From: Lethocerus indicus
Taxonomy: Eukaryota > Arthropoda > Insecta > Hemiptera > Belostomatidae
NCBI GenBank assembly: GCA_019843655.1
Contig: JACDQD010000003.1
Coordinates: forward strand, 34,398,224 to 34,462,223
Length of the DNA: 64,000 nucleotides
Direction of reading: 5' to 3'
The notes beneath the pieces were generated by a model. That model was not told the DNA's origin. It saw nothing but the letters and a program-made list of their open reading frames with translations, and ran no database searches. Below are positions 23,501-36,200 of the stretch, one piece after another. How positions within the stretch are numbered: position 1 is the first letter of the stretch; the number at the start of each line of letters is the position of its first letter. Both the position numbers and the translations under genes were made by a program.

Positions 23501-26200
23501 AATTTGTGTGCTAAATGGCAAAAGGTTGTCGAAAACAGGGTTGATTTAAACTTGAATCGATTAAAAACTAAAAGAAAAAATTTGTTCAAATTTTATGCAG
23601 AAAAAACGACATTACTTTCCGGTCCCTCTTTAATTGTTCGATATTTATATTCGGCATTCGTCAATTATAAAAAAATACAATTGTCTTTTCCGCAATCGCT
23701 TTTGCGAAAGTGAACGCGTTTACTTTTAACGCATTTTTCGCAAATACAAACGTCCAATAATACTTATCGGCATTAAAGATTTGTAAGACTTTTTCGGAAG
23801 AAAGTGAAATTATTATTGGAGCCTTTACGCGATTGTTTTTGTCAAAGTTAAACTGCTAATTATTAGTTTATTTATGCGGTGAAATTGGACTTCTCGTGTT
23901 TGGTTGGGACAATTTCGGCTTTTTTGTGTGCGCTCCTCCGTAGCGCGCCCTCCAATTTTTCTACACCCCTTATATTTATATTATTTATTTCTCCTATACT
24001 CCGCATTTTTTAAATTTCGAATATTTTAATTTTTCTTGTTTCCAGATCACCCGACAACCAGTCGAATCCGATCGAACTGTTCGTAAGAAAGATACTCGTC
24101 AAAAAGAGAGGCGAAGAATACATGGATTATTTTATCAAAGAGATTATCAGAGAATTTCCGTTCAGACAGTGTGTACTATTCAGACAGGTATTATCTAACG
24201 TTAACGTATCTTTGATGTTATTCAAAGTTTCCGTTACAATATCTTTACACTGTACTTCGAATGTAGGTCTTTTTTATTGACGATTAAAAAAAGAAATTCG
24301 TACAATCGCCTATTGCATGCTTCTTTCGGTTGTAATCTCTTTAGAATAAAAGAGCTTTATTCTCATATTTTTTGTGTGACGGAAGAATAACGTACGGGTG
24401 AAACGGGAGAGAGAGAGAGTGAACGAGCAAATTTGGATGTGAAAGGGGCGGGAATGGAGACTGAGATTTTATGACTTTGTCAACTCCAATGAATCGGTTT
24501 AGAGGCGTACACCGAAAAATTAATATCGTTTAATAATAGGCGAAATGACGAACTGTCGATGAAATAATTGTTATCTCTGTTTTTGAAAAGTTTTTCTGTC
24601 GTCAATATTTATTTAATGTATATTGAACGTAAAGACTGAGTGATGATTTTGACGCTTTTCGATAAATGTCTCCGAGAACAGATTATCTGTTTTTGAAAAG
24701 TTTTTCTGTCGTCAATATTTATTTAATGTATATTGAACGTAAAGACTGAGTGATGATTTTGACGCTTTTCGATAAATGTCTCCGAGAACAGATTATCTGT
24801 TTTTGAAAAGTTTTCCGTCAATATTTATTTAATGTATATTGAGCGTAAAGACTGAGTGATGATTTTGACGCTTTTGATAAATGTCTCCGAGAACAGATTA
24901 TCTGTTTTTGAAAAGGTCGAATGTCTTTGACCGACGCTTTTCGATAAATGTCTCCGAGAACAGATTATCTGTTTTTGAAAATCAATATTTATTTAATGTA
25001 TATTGAACGTAAAGACTGAGTGATGATTTTGACGCTTTTCGATAAATGTCTCCGAGAACAGATTATCTGTTTTTGAAAAGTTTTTCTGTCGTCAATATTT
25101 ATTTAATGTATATTGAACGTAAAGACTGAGTGATGATTTTGACGCTTTTCGATAAATGTCTCCGAGAACAGATTATCTGTTTTTGAAAAGTTTTTCTGTC
25201 GTCAATATTTATTTAATGTATATTGAACGTAAAGACTGAGTGATGATTTTGGATAAATGTCTCCGAGAACAGATTATCTGTTTTTGAAAAGTTTTTCTGT
25301 CGTCAATATTTATTTAATGTATATTGAACGTAAAGACTGAGTGATGATTTTGACGCTTTTCGATAAATGTCTCCGAAAACAGAATATAAGGTACTCTGAA
25401 TGTCAGATGACGTTTTGTAAATGAAAAAAAATTAGTTCAACATACCTGTTTTGTGGTCTGCGAGGGGTCGGAATACTGTCGATTTCGTGTGTTTCCGTCG
25501 TCTCTCGCCTGTGTGGTCTTTTGCTAGACCGGTTTCTGGTATATACATATAAATAATGGTACCATAATGGGAAATATTTTTAGAGCGCTTTCGATTCTTT
25601 TAAATTTAAAAAAAATGTATTTTGTTGATAGTCACTTTTGGCGCTTTAGGTGTTGTTTTTTTTGGCATCCTCACTGCACTGTTACTGTGTCACTTGTTGT
25701 CTGATTGTCGCGTATGTCTCGTTATTGTGTTCTGAGGCATGTGGTTTCATCTTCATTGTGTTTGGAATGGGGGATTTTATCCTTTAATTGGATTATCGGG
25801 GCAAATATGCAGTCCCTTTGGGAATTTATTGTTTCATTTATAACAGGGTTGTGTTTAAATATCTCCATGTTCTCTATTGCATCCATCTGTTTGCCTTTCT
25901 CTCCCGGCCGTGTTTAATCCTTGTTGTCTCTACCGTCCTCAGATGATCATGATGGTGGCCAACTCGAGGGAATCTCCTTCGGCTCTGTCCGTCATGATGA
26001 CCGTTATCGTCGGGCAGCAGGGCTTCGGGCGCGATGTGAAGACGTGCGCGACGTGCTGCCAGGAGAACGCGAACAAGAAGTGTTCCAAGTGCAAACAGGT
26101 CCAGTACTGCGACAGGGAGTGCCAGCGTTTGCACTGGTTCGTCCACAAAAAGGAGTGCAACCGCAACATCGCCGACGATCTCGCCCCGAACAGGTCGTAA
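20506..26200 (+). CDS. ANKMY2: Ankyrin repeat and MYND domain-containing protein 2, complete, 6 exons
   Basis: Exons: 20506-20706, 21726-21891, 22697-22836, 23086-23273, 24046-24187, 25943-26200, giving 364 residues with all phases consistent. Starts MAPPANQLSEIEKK. Ankyrin repeats occupy roughly residues 30-125 (DENGMTPLNQAA, HGYTALHFAALSGN, NSTGRTPAQMAAFVG). The MYND zinc finger is near the C-terminus (CATCC...KCSKC...YCDREC...HWFVHKKEC), with the expected Cys/His pattern. In vertebrates ANKMY2 works with FKBP38 and adenylyl cyclases to tune ciliary Hedgehog signalling; the role here is inferred from orthology. It is shorter than the human protein because the acidic tail after the MYND finger is missing. 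Intron 2 holds a family-A element and intron 5 a 110-bp satellite. Confidence 0.95.
20940..21015. repeat. Paired short palindromes in ANKMY2 intron 1
   Basis: GTCAGTCATCGGTGACTGAC and GTCAGCCACCGGTGACTGAC occur 45 bp apart, each a near-perfect palindrome. Could be the end of a DNA transposon; not assigned. Confidence 0.5.
21927..22292. mobile_element. Family-A element, nearly complete, in ANKMY2 intron 2
   Basis: Left end ACCAGTTTTGTGGTCTGCGA, both arms and the middle (AACAAGACAAACAAAATCTC ... GTACAAGTGAGGATG) are present; the right terminus is lost after ACACGAAATCCACGGTATC. Another left-arm piece is at 22405-22466. Confidence 0.8.
24571..25383 (+). repeat. 110-bp satellite-like tandem array in ANKMY2 intron 5
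   Basis: Eight copies starting near 24571, 24681, 24791, 24896, 24962, 25061, 25171 and 25271. Monomer begins GATTATCTGTTTTTGAAAAG and ends AAATGTCTCCGAGAACA. Most are 110 bp; copies at 24896, 24962 and 25171 are shortened (66, 99 and 100 bp). Copies are almost identical, so amplification is recent. Confidence 0.9.
25441..25715. mobile_element. Family-A left arm with an internal insertion
   Basis: Left end ACCTGTTTTGTGGTCTGCGA to GGTCTTTTGCTAGACCGG at 25446-25536, about 90 bp of foreign AT-rich DNA, then TAGTCACTTTTGGCGCTTTA ... GCATCCTCACTGCACTG. No right arm. Confidence 0.7.
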
Positions 26201-26436
26201 ACGAAAAAGAAACGAAACGGAAATTTTCGACCTTTCGAAACTCAGTCGATAATATTTTATTCGCAGTAATAATTTTAAGATTCCCACACCGATCTTCACT
26301 TTTGGCCATCGTCGTTCGTTATATATACACAACTTCGATACGTACACAAAGAGAAGAAATCTAAGAATTCTTCTTAAAAAGTTACGCATACAGTTAAACA
26401 TTAAAACTGATATATTATCGTAAAACTGAATAGTGT

Positions 26437-26680
26437 ACAGCCCAAAAGCAGTAATCTGTTATTCGGCTGCCTGATGGAGATTTTTTTTTTCTTAGTTCGT
26501 AGCTCTGTTAAATCATTTGATAATAGTGAAATGTGTTGAACGTGAAGCCCGAGCAATGATTTTGACGCGGTTTGTAATACTTCTCCAAGAACTGAATACA
26601 ACAGACTGGACAAACGTATTGTGTAAGTCCAATAGAGGATACTCCGAAGGTTGTTTTGTGAAGAAAAAAAAAATTGAATA
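26437..26680 (+). repeat. Diverged single copy related to the ANKMY2 satellite
   Basis: GTTGAACGTGAAGCCCGAGCAATGATTTTGACGC... and a downstream GGATACTCCGAAGGTTGTTTTGTG match the monomer plus its right flank (25383-25435), beyond the ANKMY2 stop codon. Confidence 0.6.
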
Positions 26681-27059
26681 CTCGACTTTTTAAGAAGAAT
26701 TCGCGCCTCTTATCGTTACGCCATCGTGTATTTTACCGAACGTTTTTTCCAATTTTCGTACCGAAATTAGAAATTCATAATTTCGAATGTGTACTGTAAC
26801 GAACCCTGATTTCGGTCGCAAGTATTTCGGGATATTGTACACGATTTTCCGTCTGTAAATACTTAAAACGACTGTCTAGAACTAGTCCGGTGGTGATCTG
26901 AAAAAAAATTGCGCTTTATCAACTTCTTTTGACACCGATTTGAATAGCTATACTCGAATATCCCTGACAATGATGAGAAAGACGCGCGAGAAAGAATTTA
27001 AATTTTTTATAGTTCGGAACAATTGTATCGAGTTCTGCGAGCGGTTGTGGATGGAATAT

Positions 27060-27268
27060 TCTTTCTGGTCTTTCGCCAGACCGGTTTCGGCCGCTCGCCG
27101 TCTTCAGTAGCGGTGTCGTGATGAGTCGCTTATACGACCGTATTATACCTTATTGGACCGCAGTGTAAGGACACGGACTGTCGCATGTGCACGAAGTGAC
27201 TCATCACGCGGCCGATAACTGCGCTCTGGCGAAAGACCAAACTGTCGGTAAAGAGACAGAAAAACGCG
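27060..27268. mobile_element. Family-A element without termini
   Basis: GGTCTTTCGCCAGACCGG ... GTCTTCAGTAGCGGTG with the inverted GACTCATCACGCGGCCGATA ... GGCGAAAGACCAAACTG. Confidence 0.65.
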
Positions 27269-28110
27269 AAATATACGTGGTAAATATTTTAATATGTTTC
27301 ACCGGAGACATAATACAGTTAATGGAGGTATTTATTTTCAATTATTTAGGATTTTTTTGTTTGTTCGTTTTGTCTCAATTTTTTTTGTTGTCAATGTAAA
27401 ATACGATAAGCGAAATCGATGTCCGTATAGCACTATAAACAAATGGAATAATTTTGTTTATTTATGTATCCGTTAAATTTAGGTCACACACGGCCATTTC
27501 TCTTTCAGCTTTTAATTAGCTTCATTAAATAATTATATATTTTTGTATCCCGATCAGTGTTAATATGCAGAAGAACATTGGATCTGAAAACGTAAAAGAA
27601 TTAACTGGGTCAATTCTATTATCTCTGGTTTACCGATTTGTTCTACGTGTGTGTGTGTGTGTGTGTGTAGATAAATAAATGTTGTAAATATCCGTTAGGT
27701 CAATTCATGATATTCATTAGGTTGTTTGTTGTGTTAGGACAATTAGGCGTAACAGCACGGTTGAACAAAAAGGTATTGAAACGAACGAAATTATTACTGT
27801 AATTTTTCTTTTACCGATCTAACAAATTTACGTTTTCCGCTTTTAAAGAGAGTGTAGTAATTATGTGGAATTACCTGTACATTTTTTTTGTATTTAAATA
27901 TCATTTAAATGTATCGTTAAAATAATAATATAGGTGTAACGCAAATTTTGAAGTGCGCTAATCGATTTCCCAATAAAATCCCTCATCCTTTTTTTCCTTC
28001 ATTGTCCGATTTCAGAAGAAAATATCCACTTACAATTTAGCGAATGTTACTTTGAATGTGTATAAACTAATAATTTTACAATTTCATTAAACCTAAATTA
28101 CTTATAGTTT

Positions 28111-28524
28111 AACGTACCTGTTTTGTGGTCTGCGAGGGGTTGGAATACAGTGTCGTGTTTCTGTCTCCTCTCGCCGGTTCGGTCTTTTGCCAGACGGTTT
28201 GGCCTCGCCGTCTTCAGTAGCGCTGTGTCAGTCACTTTGAATGTTTTTTGGTCATCACTTGTATGTACAATTTTCCGAGTGTATACAATGTTTAACTCCG
28301 GACGCGAGACAATGAATATCGAGACAAATCCATAAAATTAATTAATATACCCGGAGAAGGAAGTCAAAGAGATGGATGTAATAGAGAGTATGGAGATTTT
28401 CAAACACAAACAAAACGACATCAAAAGTGAGTAACACAGCGCTACTGAAGACGGCGAGCGGCCGAAACCGGTCTAGCGAAAGACCAAACCAGCGGGAGGA
28501 GACAGAAACGCACAAAATCTCTAT
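28111..28524. mobile_element. Family-A element with both arms
   Basis: Left end ACCTGTTTTGTGGTCTGCGA; right arm GCTACTGAAGACGGCGAGCGGCC ... GGAGACAGAAACGCACAAAATC. The middle differs from the other copies. Confidence 0.75.
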
Positions 28525-30539
28525 GTTAAATAACTTATATTTTTAATATTTAATACATTTGCCACCTGTAAAGAGAGACTATAATCTTCAGACGGGATAT
28601 AATTATGGCAGGTTTAGTCAGAAAAAATATACATATAGAGAGAGAGAGCGTTATGCGAATATTACTTAAATAGAATATACCAGATACATTCACATCGTTT
28701 ATTGGTCAATAAATATATTTATATAATTTGTCGATTCAAGTTGTTACAGTTTGTTAAATTGTTTTCTTTATAACAGTATAAAGAAAAATATAACATGCAA
28801 AATCAATTTTAAACAAGCTAACAGTATATAAACAATTTAATTACACAGAGGACTGAAGTGTTGTCATTCCCAACGTATCGAATAGTTTCTCGATTATTAT
28901 TAATTATAAAATTGGAAGTTGACACAGAATCTCGCTTTTGTGTACATTTTCCCCGACAATATATCAGAAACTAACGATACAAGTTTTTTTTTTAATCGGG
29001 AAGTTTATTTCGTTTTTGGAATTTAAACGTCAGTAACAGCGAAAGGAACGAAATTACATTTTCTAATTTTTACTGGACAATACAATTGAACTGAATCACA
29101 TCGACGAAGCGATAAATTATCGGGTATTAAATATCTAGTTTAAAATTACACAATTGTTCCGCTTCGATGGGTACATTTTCGGAAGTAATATTTTCTTTTT
29201 CTTTTTTTTTTGCCTACAGTTGTCCCTAGCTAACGTAATATAGGCAGGACTATAAATGCGACTATGAGGGTCGATGGGTTAATAAGTCGGTAAGTAAAAA
29301 CTCGCTCTATACGACAGCGTTCACGATTCTTGAAGCTTTTTCGATAACTTTTCAATTTTAACAAGTTCAATTTCTAAGCGAAGAACCGACCGTTTTATTT
29401 AATTACTTGCATACTTACTGACGACGAATTAAGTCCAGCGGCGAAAGGGCTCCTAACACAATTTCTAGACTTAATTTTACGGTAAAACAACGTCGCGCAG
29501 GTCACACTAAGCAAGCGATATCGGGAGGAGTTTCAATTCGTTACTGTTTGAAAAATCAACGTTAACCTACAACCGATAGACAACGAGTAACGAATTTATA
29601 ACAATGCATATTTACAACAACAATGGAAAATTCTACCAAAGAAAAATATCCTACTACAGTGTTCCACTTTTTATAAAAATAAACGATTTTCGTATCTATA
29701 AATAAAAAAATATTTGTACAGAGAATTCGTTCGACACATCAGCTATATAAACCTTCGGACCGACAAATTGCTACACGACTAAAGTTTTCGAAACTAACCG
29801 ATTCTATAATAAATCGTTCACCGACTGAAAGAGAGAGAGAGAGAGAGACAGCGATGCTAAACATTTTAACGGTATTTCTTTCATTATTTTTTTTTTCTCT
29901 CGAAAAAAAACAACTATTATACACGACAAAACACGCACAGTTAGAACAATTCATAAACAGGTATATATATATAGATTTTATTGTCAGACTATCTCAAAAA
30001 TATTTCCAGTAGAATTACACGATTTAGACGAATTTCTGTTTTCCAATATACTATACTATACTTATTGTAAAAAAAAAAAAAAAATTTGAATACGTTACCG
30101 AAAGAATATTTAAAAAGCTCGTTTTCAAAAAGGGAGTAGGCAAAAGTACACTTATATACGACGGTATCCACTCGGACAATTTCAATTAACGATTCGGCCA
30201 TTTTGTTTTTTTTAAATTTTCGATAATTTAAAAATACCGAGCGGAAAAAACGAAAAAAAAGTATAAAACAGTTTCGGAACGAAAACACCGCGCAAACAAT
30301 TGCTAATAATAATATAACGTTATCGGTTTATTTTTTGTAATAATATTCTAACTTATTATTGCTTAATGTATATATATATATACGAGGTGAGTATATAATT
30401 CGCTAGTTGTACTACTCTTCTACGTTTCAAAAGCTTCGTGAAAAGAAAAGAAACAGATATTTTTGCCTATTTTGTAAAAATTAATAATTCAAATACAAAT
30501 ACTGAAAATACATTTGAATAAAGACGTACATTTTATTTC

Positions 30540-30540
<1 letters not shown>

Positions 30541-30588
<48 letters not shown>
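30541..30588. repeat. (TA)n microsatellite
   Basis: About 48 bp TA repeat. Confidence 0.95.
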
Positions 30589-30589
<1 letters not shown>

Positions 30590-31429
30590 TTCATTTACGC
30601 AGAATGTTCGATTACAACACAAAGAGAGCTCTCAACAATACAATAAAGTACGGAAGTAATTTATAAATACGTTATTCTAATTATGAAAAGCATGCAGAAA
30701 ATTACATGTACATCAAGAGTAATGAATGTTCGACACTGAGAGAAACGCTTAATTATCGATTACAAAGGCAATTGTAGAACACATGATACATGATTTGAGT
30801 TCCTTTCCAAGACAATTCCGTTACATCGGTGGTCTTTCGATTATTATTATTATTATTATTATTGCGCAAAATTTACGGCTCTCGTCTTTATTCTTCTTTT
30901 TCTTTTTTTTTTCCTCGCCCCAATAAATATAACGACAACAATGGACCGTTCGCAGAATTACGCGCAGCGCTTAGAATTCATTTAGTCGTGAAAATAATTT
31001 TCGGGAACCGTTTTACGGAAAAAACGAATTATCTATTACTATTACTTTTATTCCGCTCCAGTTACACAATTTCTCCTATACAACACGTTTATATATATAT
31101 TTACTTACAAACAGCCCCCCCCCCTCCCTCCCCCACAAACATATCTTCAACCGGAATCATAATTATGTTACGTCCTATTTTTTATTTTTTTTTTTTTTAA
31201 ATGTTTTTATGTTGAAGACTACGCAATATCTTATTCTCGTAATAAACTCTTTTTAAGCTAAATAACATTATATACAAATATGCACAAGTGCGAAAGTACA
31301 CATAGGGTATCCACATAACTATATATATATAACAGTCATGTCCATGTCTATAGAAATATTAAAACAAATAATCACACGTTACAGGATATACGATCGAAGA
31401 AATATTCCCCTTCCCATAATCAATACAAC

Positions 31430-31497
<68 letters not shown>
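31430..31497. repeat. (TA)n microsatellite
   Basis: About 66 bp TA repeat. A similar run lies at 32873-32915. Confidence 0.95.
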
Positions 31498-31500
<3 letters not shown>

Positions 31501-32179
31501 TAACAATTACAGGATCACATTTATGCACTGAACTACTATTAGGCCATTTTTTCCTTTTGTAAATACGCCATAATCTTTAATTTTCCCTTTTGTATATCAA
31601 TTATATAAAGTGGCAATGTCAGCCGAACACGGAACACTAGACATAAGTGTTGTACATCTAAAATATTAATGGCAGTTGAAAATTCAAAAATGGGCGACAG
31701 AAAGATCGGAGATTGCCCATTATCCAACATTTCGATTGAATGTTTATAATAATAAAAGAAGGATAAACGTACGACATAAATACGGTGGAGTGGAGGGATT
31801 TTGGGGAATAAAAGGGAAATTTTTTTTTTCTTTTTTTTACCGGGACATTAAAAACTAAACATCGTCGTCGATTTCAACAACAATTGTTGCATTTTCTCTA
31901 AACGAGCTGTGTGGTAACTTGAAGCACCTGTAACACAGAAAACGTTTGCCGTTCGTGACAATAACTGGCTCAAGTAGCCGGCCTTACACATAAATAGTAA
32001 AGCGGGAACTTAATGTTAAGTTTTATCAGAGTACTCGAGAGAGAGAGTACCTCCACTCTGCCAATCGCAGTTTTCTCTACAATTCTCCGTCCGTGTAAAG
32101 AGAAAGACTTTTTCCCGACGACATGGAGGTGACGCAGAGAGCATGAGAGAGAGAAGCAGGCCAACTAAGTAATTGCTGA

Positions 32180-32540
32180 CTTCACCACAACAACTGGCGT
32201 TGTACATATTTTTAAGTACATCAACTACTTGCCGTAGATGGTTTCGACTGCAGGTATAAGATACATTCGGCTTCTCTGCAATGTCCCTTCAATAACGGCC
32301 TTTATTCGGTCATCATCGACCTCCTCCTCCTCCTCCACCAGATGTCCTCCGGAGCACTCCTCGTCTTTCAATGAAAAATTCCCCCCGACCGGAATTTTGG
32401 GAAACAATACAGACACTGCCGTTCTTTTAATATCAAATAAATTTTCAACAAGTTTTTTATTTTTTAATCAACGATGTAAATCGGCGCTCTTTCCCAATCT
32501 ATCTTCAAAATGTCTCTTCGGGGCACCGACTTTGAAGGAG
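32180..32540 (-). mobile_element. Family-F mariner-derived element, copy 2
   Basis: End TTCACCACAACAACTGGCGTTG. The minus strand reads NFSLKDEE...EVDDDRIKAVIE, the helix-turn-helix region of a mariner transposase, followed by unrelated sequence. Right end missing. Confidence 0.75.
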
Positions 32541-32870
32541 ACAATCAGCTGACAAATAAAAAATTATATATGCATATATATATATATATATATATGTATA
32601 AAGATATATGTCTATTTCAATGGATGGGTTCAATGGATTGAACAATTTGGACGGATTTCATTACACAATTTTAATTTCAAACTAGTGGCCGGGGTTCAAG
32701 AAAATTTTTAAAAATAATTGCGAAATGATCGGACATACATATATATTTGTATCTAGATGTGTATGTCTAATTATATAAAGTATTGAATGGATTAAATAAT
32801 TGGGATTTCATTACAGAATTATTTTAAATATGTGGCCAGGGTTAATTACACTTTTTTAAAAATAATTGTT

Positions 32871-32917
<47 letters not shown>

Positions 32918-33052
32918 ACAGGATGGATTAAAGAATTACAATTTCATTACAAAATTTTCACTTCAATAACACTTTTTTAAAACTAAATGTTTAATAATTA
33001 GACATATATCTCTATACAAATTATATTTGCACAAGCCAGTTATTATTTTAGA

Positions 33053-33215
33053 ATATCTGCTTTGTGGTCTGCAAGGGGTCGGAATACCGTAGATTTCTGT
33101 CTCCTCTTCGGTCTTCTGCTGGACTGGTTTCAGCACAAGTGACAGTGCATTTGGGACGCCCAAAAGACATCCAAAATAGCTGCTGAAACCCCACCGAAAC
33201 CGGTCTAGCGAGAGA
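33053..33215. mobile_element. Family-A degenerate element
   Basis: CTGCTTTGTGGTCTGCAAGGGG at the left and GAAACCGGTCTAGCGAG at the right; middle shortened. It ends about 60 bp beyond the hyccin stop. Confidence 0.65.
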
Positions 33216-33274
33216 GGGAAATCCTGTTATTGATAAATTTGTAATTACTCACCGGTCCGAGTGTGGAACGGAGA

Positions 33275-36200
33275 TTAGACGGAGCTGACTTGCATAGTCC
33301 TCGACGCCTCCGAATTGTGCAGGGCCGTGTTCGATTTCCTGCCGTGTGACATCTCGGTGGCCGGCTGTTCGGTGGACGCCGTCGCTATACCGCTGTCCGT
33401 CTCCGTGTCCTCCGCCTCCGACGTATCGCCGCCTCCGCCTCCGCCCACCTCCGGCCGATCCGTTGGCCAGCTTCGGCGGCTTGCCCTTGCTCAGCCGTTC
33501 GCGGGTCTTCTTGCCGAAGTTGGCCGCGATCTTGGGCAGGCTGCGGCGCGTGGTCACGTCCCCCAAGCCGCCGCCGCCGCCGCTGTTGTTCTGGCCGCCT
33601 CCTCCGATGGTCGCCGTCGATCCGGTCATCGCCGAAACGCCCCCGCCGTCTTCCCTCTCCTCCGATATCGAACCCAGAGTGCTCGACTCCCCCTCGGCCC
33701 TGCTCGCCTGTATAGGAATGTCGTCTGCGCAAAAATATAAAAACACTTTAATGTTATAAAATAAACAGTCCGGAATATTTTGGTTGTAAATACCGTAGAT
33801 TTTTGTGTGTTTTCACCGTCTCCTCTCGCCGGTTTCTCGCCGACCCTAGAAGACCCAAACAAGCATCCCAAAATACGCACGTATATACAGAGTGGTCCAA
33901 AAAAATGTATCCACTGTTTAAAAGTCCATAACTCGCAAACTAATTGAAGGAATTGTCTCATTTTTGGTAGTGTTATAGTGTTGTAGTTCGGCAATCGCGC
34001 CATACAAGCGTTGTTCTGTTCTGTCGGATGACAGTCGCCGGATAGTCAGTGTTCCGTTGTCAGTTGTGTACCTTGTGTTACTCGAGTAAACGTGGCTGGT
34101 GCAAGGCTTAGAATTGGACGAAAGGAAGTCAGTTTTGAACTGGTATTTTAAGTCACGAAAACATTAATGAGGTTCAACGGCAATGGCTCATTTCGCCATC
34201 AAACAGAGCCAATATCTGACAACACGTTGCAGTTGGGCGGCACCGTTTGTGCTTGGGATGTTAATTAACGGTGGACCATTTCGAACACCTACAGTGTGAT
34301 ATCTCTTCAAGTTGGACTTTAAGCTACACTTTCACCAAAAATGAGACACAACTCCGCCAATTGGTCTGCAAGTTATGGACTGATAAACGGTGGATACATT
34401 TTTTTGGACCACTCCGTATATACACACGACAAACGGACAACCAACCACCAGAGTACAAGTGGACACAGTGACAGTGCAGTGGGGATACCTCAAAAAACAT
34501 CAAAAGTGACTGACACACAGCGCTACTGAAGATGGCGAGCGGCCGAAACACCGGTCTAGCGAAAGACCGAACCGGCGAGAGGAGGCAGAAACATACGAAA
34601 TCCACGGTATTCCAACTCCTCACATGTTAAACTATAAGTAATTTAGGTTTATATCTCAATAGAATTCTAAAATTATTAGTTTATACAAATAAAAAGTAAC
34701 ATTTGCTGAATTGTAATCGGCCGAAACCGGCGGGAGGAGACAGAACCAGACAAAATCTACGATATTCTGCGTACTTCCATCCCGTCTCGCTTAAACTTAA
34801 AGAGGAGCTTAGTTCTCGGAATTATGCCCGCTTTGTCGGGATTTTTCCCGTCTTTCGGAAACCACCAGCGACTTATGTTTGATGGCTGAACAACGCGACG
34901 ATATCGACCCAACTACGATTTCCGTCTCTTCTCGGCCGTCTTCAGTAGCGGCGCGAGTCATTCCTCTACGTTGGATCTGAGGCTTCCGGGCGATGGCAAT
35001 CGAACGACGGAAGATCACGAAATCTATACTAAAATAAATACATTTTTCCTTTCGTATTCCATTAAAAAAAAAAAAAAATTTGAAGCCTACTGTCAAATAG
35101 CAGCTGATAAAAATTGAAAAAAAAAAAGATTTCGCAAGCTGATGTGAAAACGACAAAGGAATATTCTTACTCTTTTTTTAACCTTTTATTTTTTTGTACA
35201 ATCAACTAAATATAGTTATTGGTACAAATGTTGAATGTTTTGTTTTTTCCACGTTAATGTCTCAACAAAAGAGACCACCCGATGATGGCACTTTTGTCAC
35301 ATGAGCAGTGTAAGATTTCGGACTAAGAAGATCTCTAGGCCGGTAGGGATAATGGATGGGTAAAGAGGAAAGGGACTGAACGAGTGGATTGGGGTGAGGA
35401 GAAAGGCGGGAGTGGAACTTCAGGGGAGCGACTGTCGGTATGTTGAGGTCATGGTGGATTGTGTGTGGTTAGAAACATACCGGGGAGCATTAAGGATGGT
35501 ACTGGAAGGACTTTCGACTGGTATATCTGGATGCGGGCGATGTCGGTTTTCTTGGCGGAACCCGGCATAGCTCTATTCCGAAATTCCATGTCGGTTTTAA
35601 TACGGATTTGTATACTGTCAGTTTGTTGTCTATTGTAAGTTTTGATGTCCCTTTCAAAAGAGGTCTCAGCAGTCCAAATTTACTGTTTAGGTCTATTCTT
35701 TTCAGTCGGGTATGGGGGTGCAAACACACCTGTTTTTAGTCTACAAGGGTTGGAATACTGTAGATTTCGTGTGTTCGGGGGAGTTTTGTAAATCGGCCTA
35801 AGTAAATAGACTCGAACGTAAGACAAACAAAATCCGACAAAAACAGAATAACAAGACAGGCATGACAAACAGACAGTGCAGTGAGGATGCCCAAAAAACA
35901 TCCAAAGTGACTGACACCAGCGCTACTGAAGATGGCGAGCGGCCGAAACCGGTCTAGCAAAAGACCAAACCAACGAGAGGAGACAGAAACACACGAAATC
36001 TACTGTAAAAAAATTATCGTGTTTTTAGATAATTTTATACTTTGCCTTACTTGAAATTAAACTGTAATCATAATTTAAAAATTGGGAGGTCCTACAACAT
36101 AAAATATAATCTTATACTACCACCCCTACGAGTAAACTTTTAATCACTAGTTACTTTTGTAAAATTGAAATCCAATACCGAAAGTATCGGTTGAATTGAT

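Larger units (their letters stand above)
26201..33274. other. Convergent ANKMY2-hyccin intergenic stretch and 3' UTRs
   Basis: Between two converging genes. Holds family-A copies at 27060-27268, 28111-28524 and 33053-33215, a family-F copy at 32180-32540, and (TA)n runs. 28540-32170 is AT-rich with no recognised gene; much of it may be hyccin 3' UTR. No tRNA or conserved RNA recognised. Confidence 0.45.

Noticed and set aside
24571..25383. CRISPR-like array
   Set aside because: Repeats are contiguous 110-bp monomers without unique spacers, in an intron of a eukaryotic gene.
25921..26364. 147-aa and opposite-strand ORFs over the last ANKMY2 exon
   Set aside because: Shadow frames of the GC-rich MYND exon.
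28540..32170. Search for tRNA or other structured RNA genes
   Set aside because: No A/B-box-like pairs with a cloverleaf were found by eye.
33315..33759. Plus-strand Pro/Ala-rich ORFs of 137-141 aa
   Set aside because: Antisense shadows of the Gly-rich hyccin terminal exon.
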